64,000 nucleotides of DNA from Verrucomicrobium spinosum DSM 4136 = JCM 18804 (lineage in GTDB: Bacteria > Verrucomicrobiota > Verrucomicrobiia > Verrucomicrobiales > Verrucomicrobiaceae), in NCBI RefSeq assembly GCF_000172155.1, contig NZ_ABIZ01000001.1:5551105-5615104 (forward strand). Direction: 5' to 3'. Numbering within the stretch: position 1 is the first letter of the stretch; every line of letters starts with the position of its first letter. Below the pieces are notes generated by a model. The model ran no database searches. It saw only the letters and a program-made list of their open reading frames with translations, and was not told the DNA's origin. Of this stretch, positions 18,204 to 27,302 are shown piece after piece. The translations under genes were made by a program, and so were the position numbers.

Positions 18204-18395
18204 ATGAAGAAAACCCTTCTGCTCGGTTTGGCCGTGGGAGCCGTCTCCCTGCTCCTCTCATCCTGCATGGCCACCAAAGGTCTCGGTCAGGACATGCAGA
18301 TCTTGGGCGAGAAAATTGAGCACAAGGCGGATGAATCCCTCGCGCCCCGCACCCCACCGCCCTCCGCAGGTGCGTACGTGGCACCGCCCTTGTAG
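18204..18395 (+). CDS. Entericidin-like small lipoprotein
   Basis: The 63-residue protein has a lipobox (VSLLLSSC, Cys22 or so) after a signal peptide starting MKKTLLLGLAVGA. The mature part MATKGLGQDMQILGEKIEHKAD resembles the entericidin A/B pattern (CNTVKGAGxDIQxxGEAI). Entericidins are small outer-membrane or periplasmic lipoproteins induced by stress in Proteobacteria; the role here is unknown. It may be cotranscribed with the methyltransferase just upstream. Confidence 0.75.
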   Translation: MKKTLLLGLAVGAVSLLLSSCMATKGLGQDMQILGEKIEHKADESLAPRTPPPSAGAYVAPPL

Positions 18396-18431
18396 TGCGG
18401 CATCACATCTCCCCTGTCCCGCCGGGCCAAG

Positions 18432-19928
18432 TCAGCGCACCATAGGGTCACCACTGATGCCGGAACGGCTGATGGCCCGGATGGCCACGGCCTTGACACC
18501 AGGGGGCAGAGTGTAGATCTTCACCTCTGTGGGCAGCAGTCTTTTGCTCACCCAGTTGCCGTTTTCATAGGTTTGCACCAGCCACCACTTGGTGAGGCTC
18601 AACATGCGCTCGTCCAGATAGTCCCATGAAACCGTGTTTCCTGAAACATTCATCACCGGAGTAGGCGGCTTTTCCATCCCCAACCAGGAGGCCGAGGGGG
18701 GGATGGCAAAATCTTGATAAGCCCGCCCCCGGCACAGATCGGCAAGAGTCCCCTTGTTCTTGCCAAGAGCACTGTAGTTCCAATGCAAATGCCCCGGTGG
18801 CATGTATGCGGCACGCATGCGCACGATCCCGATCTGGCGAAGAATCTCATGGGGCTGACGGTCCTGCAGCACTCTGTCTGAGGCCATGCCCGGCCAGATG
18901 TGACGGCGGGCCGTGTTCTGAGAAAGCCACCAGTCAAACAGCGCGGAGAAGCTCAGGTTCTTGGGCTCATTAGGCCAGTAAAGCTGAGGTGCCATGTAGT
19001 CCACCCAACCGCGCTGCAACCACTTCAAGGAGTCCGCGGAAAGGGCCTCATAGGGATCCAGCGCCCCCTTCGCATATCCGGCGGGATAATTGGGCCGCCA
19101 GATGCCAAAGGGGCTGATGCCCACTCGAACCCAGGATTTCTCCCGTTTTACCATGTTGTAGAGCTCCTCTACAAAGGTGTCCACATTCTCGCGACGCCAG
19201 TCAGACTTGCCCAGCTTGCCACCCGCTTTCTGGTAGGCACTGTAGCTACGATCATCAGGGAAGGGCGCACCCTTCACCGGATAAGGATAAAAGTAGTCGT
19301 CCATGTGGATGCCGTCCACATCGTACCGGGTCAGCACATCCTGCATCACGGCAAGCGAGTGCGCACGCACCCCCGGTTCACCCGGATCCATCCAAGTGTC
19401 CTCCCCGTACTTCATGCACCACTGGGGATGCGTGATCGTAATGTGTTTGCCAGCCCCCTTGTACTTGGGACCGCTCAGGGCGCGAAAGGGATTGAACCAG
19501 GCGTGCAGTTCAATGCCCCGGGCATGCGCCTCCTTGATGAAGAACGCCAGGGGGTCCCACAACGGGTCGGGCACCTTGCCCATCTCATTGGTCAGCCATG
19601 GGGACCAGGGTTCGAGGTTCGAGGCGTACACCGCATCCCCGGCAGGCCGCACCTGAAAAATAAGGGCATTCAACTTGAGCGTCACGGCCTTGTCGAGAAT
19701 ACCCGTGAGCTCTGCCTGCTGCTTGGCGGTGGGATCCCCAGGCTCGAAGGGGAAATCAATACCCCTTACAGTCGCAACCCAGGCCCCACGAAACTCCCGC
19801 AGCGGCTGGGGCGGAGGCGGCACCTGGGCCTGGGCCGCCAGAGGCAATGGCACCAGTCCTGTGGCCAGGGCAGACACTACCGCGGTGGCCAGGTGTACCC
19901 GGATCCGGTGGATGAAGGTGGGGGGCAT
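18432..19928 (-). CDS. GHL10 / DUF187 glycoside hydrolase-like protein
   Basis: The 498-residue protein starts with a membrane-spanning signal sequence and then the family opening FRGAWVATVRGIDFPFEP. Further motifs are LKLNALIFQVRPAGDAVY, EPWSPWL, ARGIELHAWFNPFRA, YDVDGIHMDDYFYPYP, VRVGISPFGIWRPN and WVDYMAPQLYWPNE. These match the glycosyl hydrolase-like 10 (DUF187, YngK-type) fold, a TIM barrel with two likely acidic catalytic residues. The C-terminal segment (VMNVSGNTVSWDYLDERM) looks like a fibronectin type III-like domain. It is probably secreted and acts on glycans. Divergent from the RraA-family gene. Confidence 0.9.
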   Translation of the reverse strand: MPPTFIHRIRVHLATAVVSALATGLVPLPLAAQAQVPPPPQPLREFRGAWVATVRGIDFPFEPGDPTAKQQAELTGILDKAVTLKLNALIFQVRPAGDAVYASNLEPWSPWLTNEMGKVPDPLWDPLAFFIKEAHARGIELHAWFNPFRALSGPKYKGAGKHITITHPQWCMKYGEDTWMDPGEPGVRAHSLAVMQDVLTRYDVDGIHMDDYFYPYPVKGAPFPDDRSYSAYQKAGGKLGKSDWRRENVDTFVEELYNMVKREKSWVRVGISPFGIWRPNYPAGYAKGALDPYEALSADSLKWLQRGWVDYMAPQLYWPNEPKNLSFSALFDWWLSQNTARRHIWPGMASDRVLQDRQPHEILRQIGIVRMRAAYMPPGHLHWNYSALGKNKGTLADLCRGRAYQDFAIPPSASWLGMEKPPTPVMNVSGNTVSWDYLDERMLSLTKWWLVQTYENGNWVSKRLLPTEVKIYTLPPGVKAVAIRAISRSGISGDPMVR

Positions 19929-20066
19929 GCGCGCACTTCATGCCTTGAAATGCCCGGCTGCGCAAGCTCCCAATCCCCCCGTCCGCCGTCTAGCTGGTCC
20001 GCCTTCTTTACCAGTGAAGCCCCTCCCTGGCAGACGTTAAGTTCGGTGCCATCTCCCAGAACCGCA

Positions 20067-20822
20067 ATGAATGCTCCCCGCCTCCCCCACTCTGACCTGC
20101 TGCAATTGAAACGCTGGAACACTCCCACGATCTATAACGGCTGGGAGCAAATCACCCGGCGCAATCCCTGCGCTGAAGGCTTCAACAGGGAGGAGACCCG
20201 GGACTACATGCCGCAAATGGGCCCCATGGTCGGGTATGCGGTGACCGTGGTCATCCAGCCCAGCAATCCCGACCACCGCACCCAGTCCCCTGACGCCTGG
20301 TTGAGATACCGGGAGTACGTGGCCAGTGTGCCAGGGCCAAAGATTGTCGTCGTGCAAGATTTGGACAAGCCAGGGGCCATCGGAGCGTTCTGGGGTGAGG
20401 TGAACAGCAACATGCATCGCGCCCTGGGCTGTGTGGGCACGATCGTGGACGGCGCCATTCGCGATGTGGATGAGATGACCAACGCGGGATTCAAAGCCCT
20501 GGCACGACGTCTCTGCGTGGGCCATGCAGCCGTTCACCCGGTGCAATGGAACGGTGAGGTTGAGGTGTTTGGCACTCCCGTCCAGCCCGGCCAGCTCATT
20601 CATGCGGACAAGCACGGCTTCCTCGTGGTCCCTCCGGAAGACGAAGCTGGTCTGCTGGAGGCCGCCCGCTTCATGGACGCGAACGAGTGCAACACGGTCA
20701 TCCCAGCCGCGCGGGGCACCTCCGGGCTGGCGGCCAGTCAGATCCTCGATCAATTGGCGGCAGCGGGGCGTCAGTTCGGAGAAGCTGCCCGGGCAAAGTT
20801 CCAAAAAGACGGTGAATGGTAG
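20067..20822 (+). CDS. RraA family protein
   Basis: The 251-residue protein starts at ATG 20067. It contains the RraA-type fold seen in 4-hydroxy-4-methyl-2-oxoglutarate aldolases and the RNase E regulator: VGYAVTVVIQ, GPKIVVVQDLDKPGAIGAFWGE (conserved glycine/metal loop), HRALGCVGTIVDGAIRDVDEM and FGTPVQPGQLIHADKHGFLVVP. The VDGAIRD motif with Asp and Arg is the aldolase/oxaloacetate decarboxylase signature. In this setting it may act in sugar-acid breakdown. It is followed by the kelch gene with about 37 bases between. Confidence 0.85.
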   Translation: MNAPRLPHSDLLQLKRWNTPTIYNGWEQITRRNPCAEGFNREETRDYMPQMGPMVGYAVTVVIQPSNPDHRTQSPDAWLRYREYVASVPGPKIVVVQDLDKPGAIGAFWGEVNSNMHRALGCVGTIVDGAIRDVDEMTNAGFKALARRLCVGHAAVHPVQWNGEVEVFGTPVQPGQLIHADKHGFLVVPPEDEAGLLEAARFMDANECNTVIPAARGTSGLAASQILDQLAAAGRQFGEAARAKFQKDGEW

Positions 20823-20859
20823 CCAGCCATGGGTTCCACATGTGTTCACCCTGTCCTCT

Positions 20860-21909
20860 ATGAAACATCTTCGTTCCCTCGTCTCAGGACTATCCGCTGC
20901 CCTTATCACCATGGCTACTGCCGCCGCCTCAGACCCTGCCTTGAAATGGGAGAAACTTCCCGCCCTGCCGGATGCTGAAGGTTTCGCCAGCATGTACAGC
21001 GGCGTCAGTCACGGCGTGCTCCTCGCTGCGGGCGGGGCCAACTTTCCGGGGAAACGCCCTTGGGAAGGCGGGACCAAAGTCTGGTATGACACGGTGTGGA
21101 CGCTAAACCAGCCGACCGGAACCTGGCAAAAAGCTGGGCAGCTTCCCCAACCACTGGGCTACGGCGCGAGCGCGACCTGGGAGGATGAGGTGATCTGCGC
21201 AGGCGGCAGCCACTCTACGGGACATGTGGCAGATGCGTTTGCCCTGCGACTCGATCAAGGGAAGCTGGTCACCCGTTCCCTCCCCAAGCTTCCCAAGCCC
21301 TGCGCCAACATGAGCTGGGCGCTGGTGAATGAGGTCTTGTACATCTCAGGCGGGATTGATCGCCCGGACGCAACTTCGGCGATGGCCACTCTCTGGGCTC
21401 TCCGTCTGAGCGATGCGGCTGCTACCTGGCAAGAGCTTCCTCCCTGCCCGGGGACACCACGTATGCTGGCCGTAGCAGGGTCGTGGGGGGGAGCCTTCTA
21501 TCTCTTTGGCGGAGCAGGTTTGCAGGCAGGCCCAGATGGCCAGGCCAGCCGCATCTGGCTCAAGGACGCCTGGAGATACTCTCCCGGTGAAGGATGGGAG
21601 AAGCTTCCCGATCTGCCTCGCGTGGTCGTCGCAGCCCCTTCCCCCGCACCCTCCATTGCAGAGGGACTCGTCATCACTTCAGGTGATGATGGCAGCAAGG
21701 CCGGGTTCAAGCCGGAAACCGGTCATCCAGGCTTTCCCAAAAGCGGACTTCTCTTCGTCCCTCGCACTGGCACTTGGTTGGAGCTTGCGTCCGTGCCATT
21801 CTCCCTGGCCACTGCCCCGGTCACTGCGTGGCAGGGAGGTTGGGTGATCCCCAGTGGGGAGGCTCGCCCTGGCTATCGCACCCCGCAGGTGTGGTTCATG
21901 AAACGCTGA
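20860..21909 (+). CDS. Secreted kelch-repeat protein, NanM-like
   Basis: The 349-residue protein has a signal peptide (MKHLRSLVSGLSAALITMATAAA) and six or so kelch blades, such as VLLAAGGANFPGKRPWEGG, VICAGGSHSTGHVADAF, LYISGGIDRPD, FYLFGGAGLQAGP and LVITSGDDGS. The opening blade (GGANFP) is typical of N-acetylneuraminate epimerase NanM, which converts alpha to beta sialic acid in the periplasm. A sialidase-like gene lies 18 kb away; the link is inference. The 3' end overlaps the MFS gene by 14 bases, tail to tail. Confidence 0.8.
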   Translation: MKHLRSLVSGLSAALITMATAAASDPALKWEKLPALPDAEGFASMYSGVSHGVLLAAGGANFPGKRPWEGGTKVWYDTVWTLNQPTGTWQKAGQLPQPLGYGASATWEDEVICAGGSHSTGHVADAFALRLDQGKLVTRSLPKLPKPCANMSWALVNEVLYISGGIDRPDATSAMATLWALRLSDAAATWQELPPCPGTPRMLAVAGSWGGAFYLFGGAGLQAGPDGQASRIWLKDAWRYSPGEGWEKLPDLPRVVVAAPSPAPSIAEGLVITSGDDGSKAGFKPETGHPGFPKSGLLFVPRTGTWLELASVPFSLATAPVTAWQGGWVIPSGEARPGYRTPQVWFMKR

Positions 21910-23317
21910 TCTTGTCCCGGCCCGGCTCCCGCACGTCCCGTTTGGGGCTTTCCGTCTTAGATGCCAGCGAAGGCTCCCACCCCTCATCCATCGGTGACTT
22001 CCGCCCGACCGCCCGCCAGGCCATCACCAGGCCGATCAAGGTCACCGCGGCGGCCCCGAGGAACGGCAGTCCCGGCCAGGAGCCGAGTGAAGCCTCTCCG
22101 AGCTGGGTGGCGGTCACCCCAGCGAACGCCGCAGGGCCGATGATGCCGGCAAGCTGAAACACCGTGGAACCAACCATTCCCGGCAGCCCGGGCTGCATCT
22201 TCTCGGGGTCTGTCCCTATCCCTATGGCAAACAGCCACGTCCAGAGAAGAGGCCCCACAATCCCTGCCACACTGGTGAGACTGTTGAGCGCACCTTGCAC
22301 GGCCCCCTGCTCATCAGGGCCCACTTCGCGCGTAATCATCGCCTGCGCAGCCGGCCCAGCAATGCAGCCCAGCGCTCCAACGACAAGTACCAGATAGACC
22401 ACCCAGCCTTGGGTAGCCAAGCCGTACCCAGCCATGCCCAGAGCGGTTGCCAGCAATCCCAAGGCCAGGCCCTTCCGGTCTCCCAAGACGCCAAGGATCT
22501 TCCCTGCCAGCCCTCCCTGAACCACCGCCATGAGGATTCCGACGATGGCCAGCGATGCGCCAACATGCTTCGTGTCCCACCCATACCGGATGCCGGTGTA
22601 CAGGACCCAGAGACTTGGATAAATGTTCTGCGCCAGGTGAATGACGAAGTGCGTCTCGGCCAGACTCACTACAATGGGCCACCGACGCAGCGCCATCAGT
22701 GACCGGATCGGATGCGCACTCGCCCACTGAAAAGGGCGACGGTTCTCCCGCTTCACCGATTCCGGCAATACAAAGAGCCCGTAGAGGAAATTCAGCAATG
22801 TGATCCCCGCAGCCACCAGGAATGGAACCCGCAGCCCCACATCCCCCAGCCAGCCCCCCACCAGAGGCCCGGCCACAAACCCTAAACCGAAGGCGGCACC
22901 GATCATCCCAAACCCGGCCGCCCGCTTCTCCGGCGGCGTGACGTCGGCAATGTAGGCGCTGCATGCGCTGAAATTCGACGCCGTAATCCCCGCAATCACC
23001 CGACCCACAAAGAGCCACATGAGACTGGGAGCCCAGGCGAGTAACAGATAGTCGAGACCGGACCCCAACAACGCCAGGAGGATGACCGGACGCCTGCCGA
23101 ACCGGTCAGACAAGCTCCCCAGCACCGGCGAGAACACAAACTGCATCAAGGCGTAGATCGAGCCCAGCCAGCCCAACGCATGAACGGCATGCGACACATC
23201 CCCGCCCTCCATCTGTTGCACGAGTTCGGGAAGCACTGGCACGATAAGCCCGACCCCGAAAATATCCAAAAACAGGGTGATGAAGATAAAAATAACGGCG
23301 GGCTTCGGACGGGCCAT
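21896..23317 (-). CDS. MFS transporter, TetA/DHA1-like
   Basis: A 473-residue protein with 12 predicted membrane segments. Motif A is clear ([19 protein letters not shown]), and the opening [21 protein letters not shown] is characteristic of the TCR/TetA-type DHA1 antiporters. Motif C ([12 protein letters not shown]) is also seen. It would be a proton-driven exporter in the inner membrane. Drug specificity cannot be read. A C-terminal tail of about 40 polar residues follows. Confidence 0.85.
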   Translation of the reverse strand: MARPKPAVIFIFITLFLDIFGVGLIVPVLPELVQQMEGGDVSHAVHALGWLGSIYALMQFVFSPVLGSLSDRFGRRPVILLALLGSGLDYLLLAWAPSLMWLFVGRVIAGITASNFSACSAYIADVTPPEKRAAGFGMIGAAFGLGFVAGPLVGGWLGDVGLRVPFLVAAGITLLNFLYGLFVLPESVKRENRRPFQWASAHPIRSLMALRRWPIVVSLAETHFVIHLAQNIYPSLWVLYTGIRYGWDTKHVGASLAIVGILMAVVQGGLAGKILGVLGDRKGLALGLLATALGMAGYGLATQGWVVYLVLVVGALGCIAGPAAQAMITREVGPDEQGAVQGALNSLTSVAGIVGPLLWTWLFAIGIGTDPEKMQPGLPGMVGSTVFQLAGIIGPAAFAGVTATQLGEASLGSWPGLPFLGAAAVTLIGLVMAWRAVGRKSPMDEGWEPSLASKTESPKRDVREPGRDKISVS

Positions 23318-23505
23318 CGGCGACCATAGCGAGGACCTGATCGCGGGTGATGAAAATGTTTCCTAGGGGGAAAAGAGGTTGATTCCCGAGATTTGTTTAT
23401 TTGGCCGCAGCCAGGTTCATTCCACTGCCGATTTATTTTCAACGGATGAATAGATTTCTCAGCAGCCCAGTCAGTTGCAGGGTGACACTCTTCCCCCAAA
23501 AAGCC

Positions 23506-24066
23506 ATGAAACTGAACCAGTTGCTCTCCACCGGATTAGCCGCCCTTGCGCTCATCCCTCTTCTCGTCATCCCTGCCAGCGCCGCGCCTCCCAAGGGAGA
23601 TCGCGACCGTAATCGCATCCCCGCCGCAGTAACCCAGCTCGACAGCACCTCCCATCAGCTGGTGGACGCCTATGAGTCGGACCTCCGCCGTTACAAGCAT
23701 GGGCCCCCTCGTGGCAGTGAACGCCGCTTTCTGGAGGCCACCCGCAGTTTGGAGGCTGCCAGCCATACCCTGAAATCGGACGTGGAATCCCGCCAATCCC
23801 CCCGTAAGCTACAGGGTACCTTCTACTCGCTGAGGAATGCGATGGATCAAGTCTCCCAGTCCAGCCAGGACGTGCGCCTGACGGAGCGGACCCGGAGCCT
23901 GCTCTGGCAAACCCGCACCCTGGTGAAACAGGTGGAGGACCAGAAAGGTTACCTCTTTGCCCGTGCTGAAGACAGGGACCGTCATGATCACGACCATGAC
24001 CATGATTACGACAAGGGCCGGCCCCGGGGTCCTGGTGGGATTCTGAAGAAGCTCTTCGGGAACTGA
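23506..24066 (+). CDS. Small secreted protein with His/Asp-rich tail
   Basis: This 186-residue protein has a signal peptide (MKLNQLLSTGLAALALIPLLVIPASA) followed by a helical domain (VTQLDSTSHQLVDAYESDLRRYKHG, SLRNAMDQVSQSSQDVRL) and a tail with repeated His-Asp (DRHDHDHDHDYD) ending in a basic stretch (KGRPRGPGGILKKLFG). The His/Asp tail might bind metal ions. No enzyme motif is recognised. A strong terminator follows. Confidence 0.7.
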   Translation: MKLNQLLSTGLAALALIPLLVIPASAAPPKGDRDRNRIPAAVTQLDSTSHQLVDAYESDLRRYKHGPPRGSERRFLEATRSLEAASHTLKSDVESRQSPRKLQGTFYSLRNAMDQVSQSSQDVRLTERTRSLLWQTRTLVKQVEDQKGYLFARAEDRDRHDHDHDHDYDKGRPRGPGGILKKLFGN

Positions 24067-24085
24067 TCTACCCTCCTTGCTTTCA

Positions 24086-24118
24086 GCGTGAGTCACTGGC
24101 GTGGCTCACGCTTTTTTT
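24086..24118 (+). terminator. Rho-independent terminator
   Basis: GCGTGAG (24086-24092) pairs with CTCACGC (24105-24111), with further pairs inside, followed by seven T. It lies 20 bases after the small secreted protein gene. Confidence 0.9.
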
Positions 24119-24197
24119 GGGGCAGCTCCCTGACCAGCCCACACCTGCCATATCCGCCACTTGCACGAATCTCCCGTTTGCATGAAGGGAATGCCCC

Positions 24198-25949
24198 ATG
24201 CGGCTCACCCGTTATCTCCTTGCCCTTGCGGGCGGATTTGCCCTCACTTTTGCCTACCCTCGCTGGAACATCGGCCTGCTTGCCTGGCTCTGGATCTTCC
24301 CCGTTCTTTACGCTCTCTGGAGCAACCGGCTCTTCAGTCTGGAGAAAAAGAAGTCCAGAGTGCGACACGGATTCAAGGTCGGCTACACGGCGGGACTCGC
24401 CTTCTTCGTGCCCAATCTCGCCTGGATACGGCATTCCTCCCGGGTGATCCATGGAGCCGTCGGCAACGAGTGGATGGGCTGGGGCCCCGAACTGATGGGC
24501 ATGGGAGCGGTGCTCGGGTTGAGTTTTTACCTGTCTCTCTATTGGGGCCTGTGGGGAGCGTTCGCCGCATCCATCGCCCGCCCTCGCATCAGCGCGGACG
24601 GATTGCCGACCGCCGGAGATTCAGGAAAACTTTTCAGCGTCTCTCTGGAATCTCTGCGGTCTGCGTTCCTCACGGGTGCCATGTGGGTGGCCTGCGAGTG
24701 GCTTCGCGGCATTGTCATGACCGGATTTGGCTGGAATGGTCTTGGAGTCGCCCTCCACTCTAACATTGCCATGATCCAAAGCGCGGATCTGGTGGGGGTC
24801 ACCGGCCTGTCCTTTCTCCCGGTGTTTGTCGCCGCCATCGGGTACAACACCGTGCTGCGTTTTCGGCAGGAAGTCCGCACCTCCCGCGTCCGTCCCCATG
24901 CGGACTTCTTCCTCGCCATCTGCCTCTTGCTCGCCAACTTCGGTTACGGTGTGTATCAGCTCTCCCGCCCCTCAGGAGAGTCAGTGCGCCTCAATCTCCT
25001 GATGGTGCAGCTCAACCTGCCCCAGGGTGAAAAGTTCCTGGCAAGGGGTACGGGTGAAGGGGTCGAGGAAATCTACCACGGACTGGCACGGCTCACCGAG
25101 CTCTTCGTGACCCGTCCTTCGGACAACAAACCCGATCTCGTGATCTGGCCGGAAAGCGCCCTCCCCTACCGCTTCCATGATCCCAATCACATTCCCTTCC
25201 TCAACGACGTGCTCGGCATGGGAGACTTCTCCCTGCTGACGGGGACGGACATCGAGCTCCCCAATGAGGCAATGTACACCGGAGCCGCTCTCATGAAAGG
25301 GACCTTCGACAACCACCAGCTTTATCAGAAGATCCATCTCGTTCCGTTCGGCGAGTACCTGCCGCTCCGGGAGATCCCTCTGGTGCGTGCCGCATTGGGG
25401 AACGTGCTCCCGGGCGATTTTCAGCCGGGCACTTCCACCGAGCCTCTCCTGCTTGATCGTCCTGAAGGCGTCCAGTTGATCCCGCTGGTCTGCTTTGAAG
25501 ACACTGTGGGTCGGCTTGCCCGAAAGTTCGTCCGCGAAGCCCCCCAACTCATCGTCAACCTGACCAACGACGGCTGGTTCCTTCAGAGTGAAGAAAACGA
25601 GGTTCACCTCGCCAACGCCATCTTCCGCTGCATCGAACTGCGTCGTCCCATGGCCCGGGCGTGCAACACGGGAGTGACATGTTTGATCGACGCCCAAGGT
25701 CGCATCCCCAAAGGTGCCAAGTTGATGGACCGCAAAGGCAGCGTCTTCACCAAGGGAGTTCTGGATCAACAGGTCAAGATTGAGAAGAAACCGGAACTCA
25801 CGTTCTACGCCCGCTTCGGCGATCTGTTCTCCATCGTCATGCTCAGCCTCTGTGGACTCACCATCGCAGGGAAACTCATCTTCTCTCGCAAGAAGAAGAC
25901 CGCCCCATCTCAAACGGGTGAAGCAGCTTCAGGAGTCAACATGCGATAA
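24198..25949 (+). CDS. lnt: Apolipoprotein N-acyltransferase
   Basis: Lnt adds the third acyl chain to lipoproteins in the inner membrane. The 583-residue protein has about six or seven membrane segments in its first 270 residues and one at the end. The nitrilase-like periplasmic domain carries the complete triad: Glu319 (in WPESALPY), Lys378 (in YQKIHLVPFGEYLP) and Cys432 (in LVCFED). Spacing agrees with the family. The lipobox-bearing genes in the window fit with a lipoprotein pathway. The 3' end meets dprA tail to tail with a 12-base gap. Confidence 0.95.
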   Translation: MRLTRYLLALAGGFALTFAYPRWNIGLLAWLWIFPVLYALWSNRLFSLEKKKSRVRHGFKVGYTAGLAFFVPNLAWIRHSSRVIHGAVGNEWMGWGPELMGMGAVLGLSFYLSLYWGLWGAFAASIARPRISADGLPTAGDSGKLFSVSLESLRSAFLTGAMWVACEWLRGIVMTGFGWNGLGVALHSNIAMIQSADLVGVTGLSFLPVFVAAIGYNTVLRFRQEVRTSRVRPHADFFLAICLLLANFGYGVYQLSRPSGESVRLNLLMVQLNLPQGEKFLARGTGEGVEEIYHGLARLTELFVTRPSDNKPDLVIWPESALPYRFHDPNHIPFLNDVLGMGDFSLLTGTDIELPNEAMYTGAALMKGTFDNHQLYQKIHLVPFGEYLPLREIPLVRAALGNVLPGDFQPGTSTEPLLLDRPEGVQLIPLVCFEDTVGRLARKFVREAPQLIVNLTNDGWFLQSEENEVHLANAIFRCIELRRPMARACNTGVTCLIDAQGRIPKGAKLMDRKGSVFTKGVLDQQVKIEKKPELTFYARFGDLFSIVMLSLCGLTIAGKLIFSRKKKTAPSQTGEAASGVNMR

Positions 25950-25961
25950 AGAACCAAGAAC

Positions 25962-27065
25962 CTATACCAGCCTCACATAGAACTTCCCGGGCAACGGTTT
26001 CACCACGCGTTTGATCTCCAGTTTCATGAGGGTGGCCGACACCAGTGAACCGGAGAGGGGGCTGCACCGTTCAGCGATTTCATTGATGTGAGCCTCTCCT
26101 GATCCGATGGCTTCGAACACGGTTGCCTCGTCTGGAGCAAGCGTGACGCCCGGCTGCACACTTTCCATCTTGGGCGCTTGCGGCTCAGTCGGGAAGAGTG
26201 TCATCAAGTCGTCCAGCACATCTCCGCCATCCAGGATGAGCTTGGCCCCCTGTTGGATGAGCCGGTTGCAGCCTTGCGATGACGGCCTGTCGATGTTGCC
26301 TGGCACCGCATAGACCGTCCGCCCCTGTTCCACGGCTTGTTGCGCCGTGATGAGAGATCCGCTTCGGCCCGGAGCCTCCACCACCACAATCCCGCAGCTC
26401 CATCCGCTCACAATCCGGTTGCGCATGGGAAACGTCTGCTTGTCCGGCGGACAATCCACCGGGAATTCACTGATCACGGCCCCGTTTTCAGCGATCTTCT
26501 CTGCCAGGGCTTTGTTTTCTGGCGGGTACAGTTTGCCGTGACCTGAGCCGATGACCGCAATCGTCCGCCCCTTGCTGGCCAGCGCCCCCTCGTGGGCCGC
26601 AGTGTCGATGCCTCGCGCCAGACCGCTGATCACACTGTAGCCGGCATACGCAAGCTGGAAGCCCAGCTTCTTGGCCGTGCTCAAGCCATACTGGGTGGCA
26701 TGCCGTGAACCCACGATGCCGATCCCATGCTGATCCCGCGGGAGCAGCGTTCCCTTCACGTAAAGCACCAACGGCGGATCATAAATCTGTTTCAACAGCT
26801 TGGGATAGCTCGCGTCCTCCTGCGTCAGGATGGTGAGCTCTTCCTCCTCGATTCTCCGCAGTTCCCGGCTCAGATCCACCCGATCTTCCCACCCTGCCAC
26901 CACTTGGGCCAGCTCTTCCCCAAAGCCCTCCACCCGCTTGATATCCGACGCCAGAGCCGACAAGGCCTCCACCGGCCCACCAAACCACTCCACCAAGCGC
27001 CGCACCCGAACGGGACCGATTTTGGGAAGAAGGTTGAGAACGAGGTAGGCTTCGGTACGGGTCAT
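25962..27065 (-). CDS. dprA: DNA processing protein DprA
   Basis: DprA loads RecA on incoming single strands during natural transformation. The protein has 367 residues from ATG 27065. The N-terminal SAM-like part is followed by the Rossmann core: IGIVGSRHATQYG, VISGLARGIDTAAHEGAL, TIAVIGSGHGKLYPPENKALAEKI, ISEFP and FPMRNRIVSGWSCGIVVVEA, GSLITAQQAVEQGRTVYAVPG. A winged-helix-like domain closes the protein (about residues 305-367). All core motifs are intact. Confidence 0.95.
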   Translation of the reverse strand: MTRTEAYLVLNLLPKIGPVRVRRLVEWFGGPVEALSALASDIKRVEGFGEELAQVVAGWEDRVDLSRELRRIEEEELTILTQEDASYPKLLKQIYDPPLVLYVKGTLLPRDQHGIGIVGSRHATQYGLSTAKKLGFQLAYAGYSVISGLARGIDTAAHEGALASKGRTIAVIGSGHGKLYPPENKALAEKIAENGAVISEFPVDCPPDKQTFPMRNRIVSGWSCGIVVVEAPGRSGSLITAQQAVEQGRTVYAVPGNIDRPSSQGCNRLIQQGAKLILDGGDVLDDLMTLFPTEPQAPKMESVQPGVTLAPDEATVFEAIGSGEAHINEIAERCSPLSGSLVSATLMKLEIKRVVKPLPGKFYVRLV

Positions 27066-27302
27066 GGGAGGACAAAGTGGCAATGGTCAGCGCGAAGAAA
27101 AACAACTACTCATTTGTACAGTTGTCTTCACGAGTGTCAACTCCCACCATGTCGCGCTACTTCCTGCAGCGAGGTCTGCATCTCATGCCCGTGCCCTAGC
27201 AGCAAAGGGTCCCTCGATCACGGCGCTTGATCCCCAGCGCCCCAGCGTCTTGGACTGTTGCCAGAAAGTCTGCACCAATAATCGAGGCTGCCTGAAAACG
27301 CT

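Noticed and set aside
19600-19640. GGTTCGAG repeats suggesting a tRNA T-loop
   Set aside because: They lie inside the GHL10 coding sequence with no acceptor stem or anticodon arm. No tRNA was found in the window.
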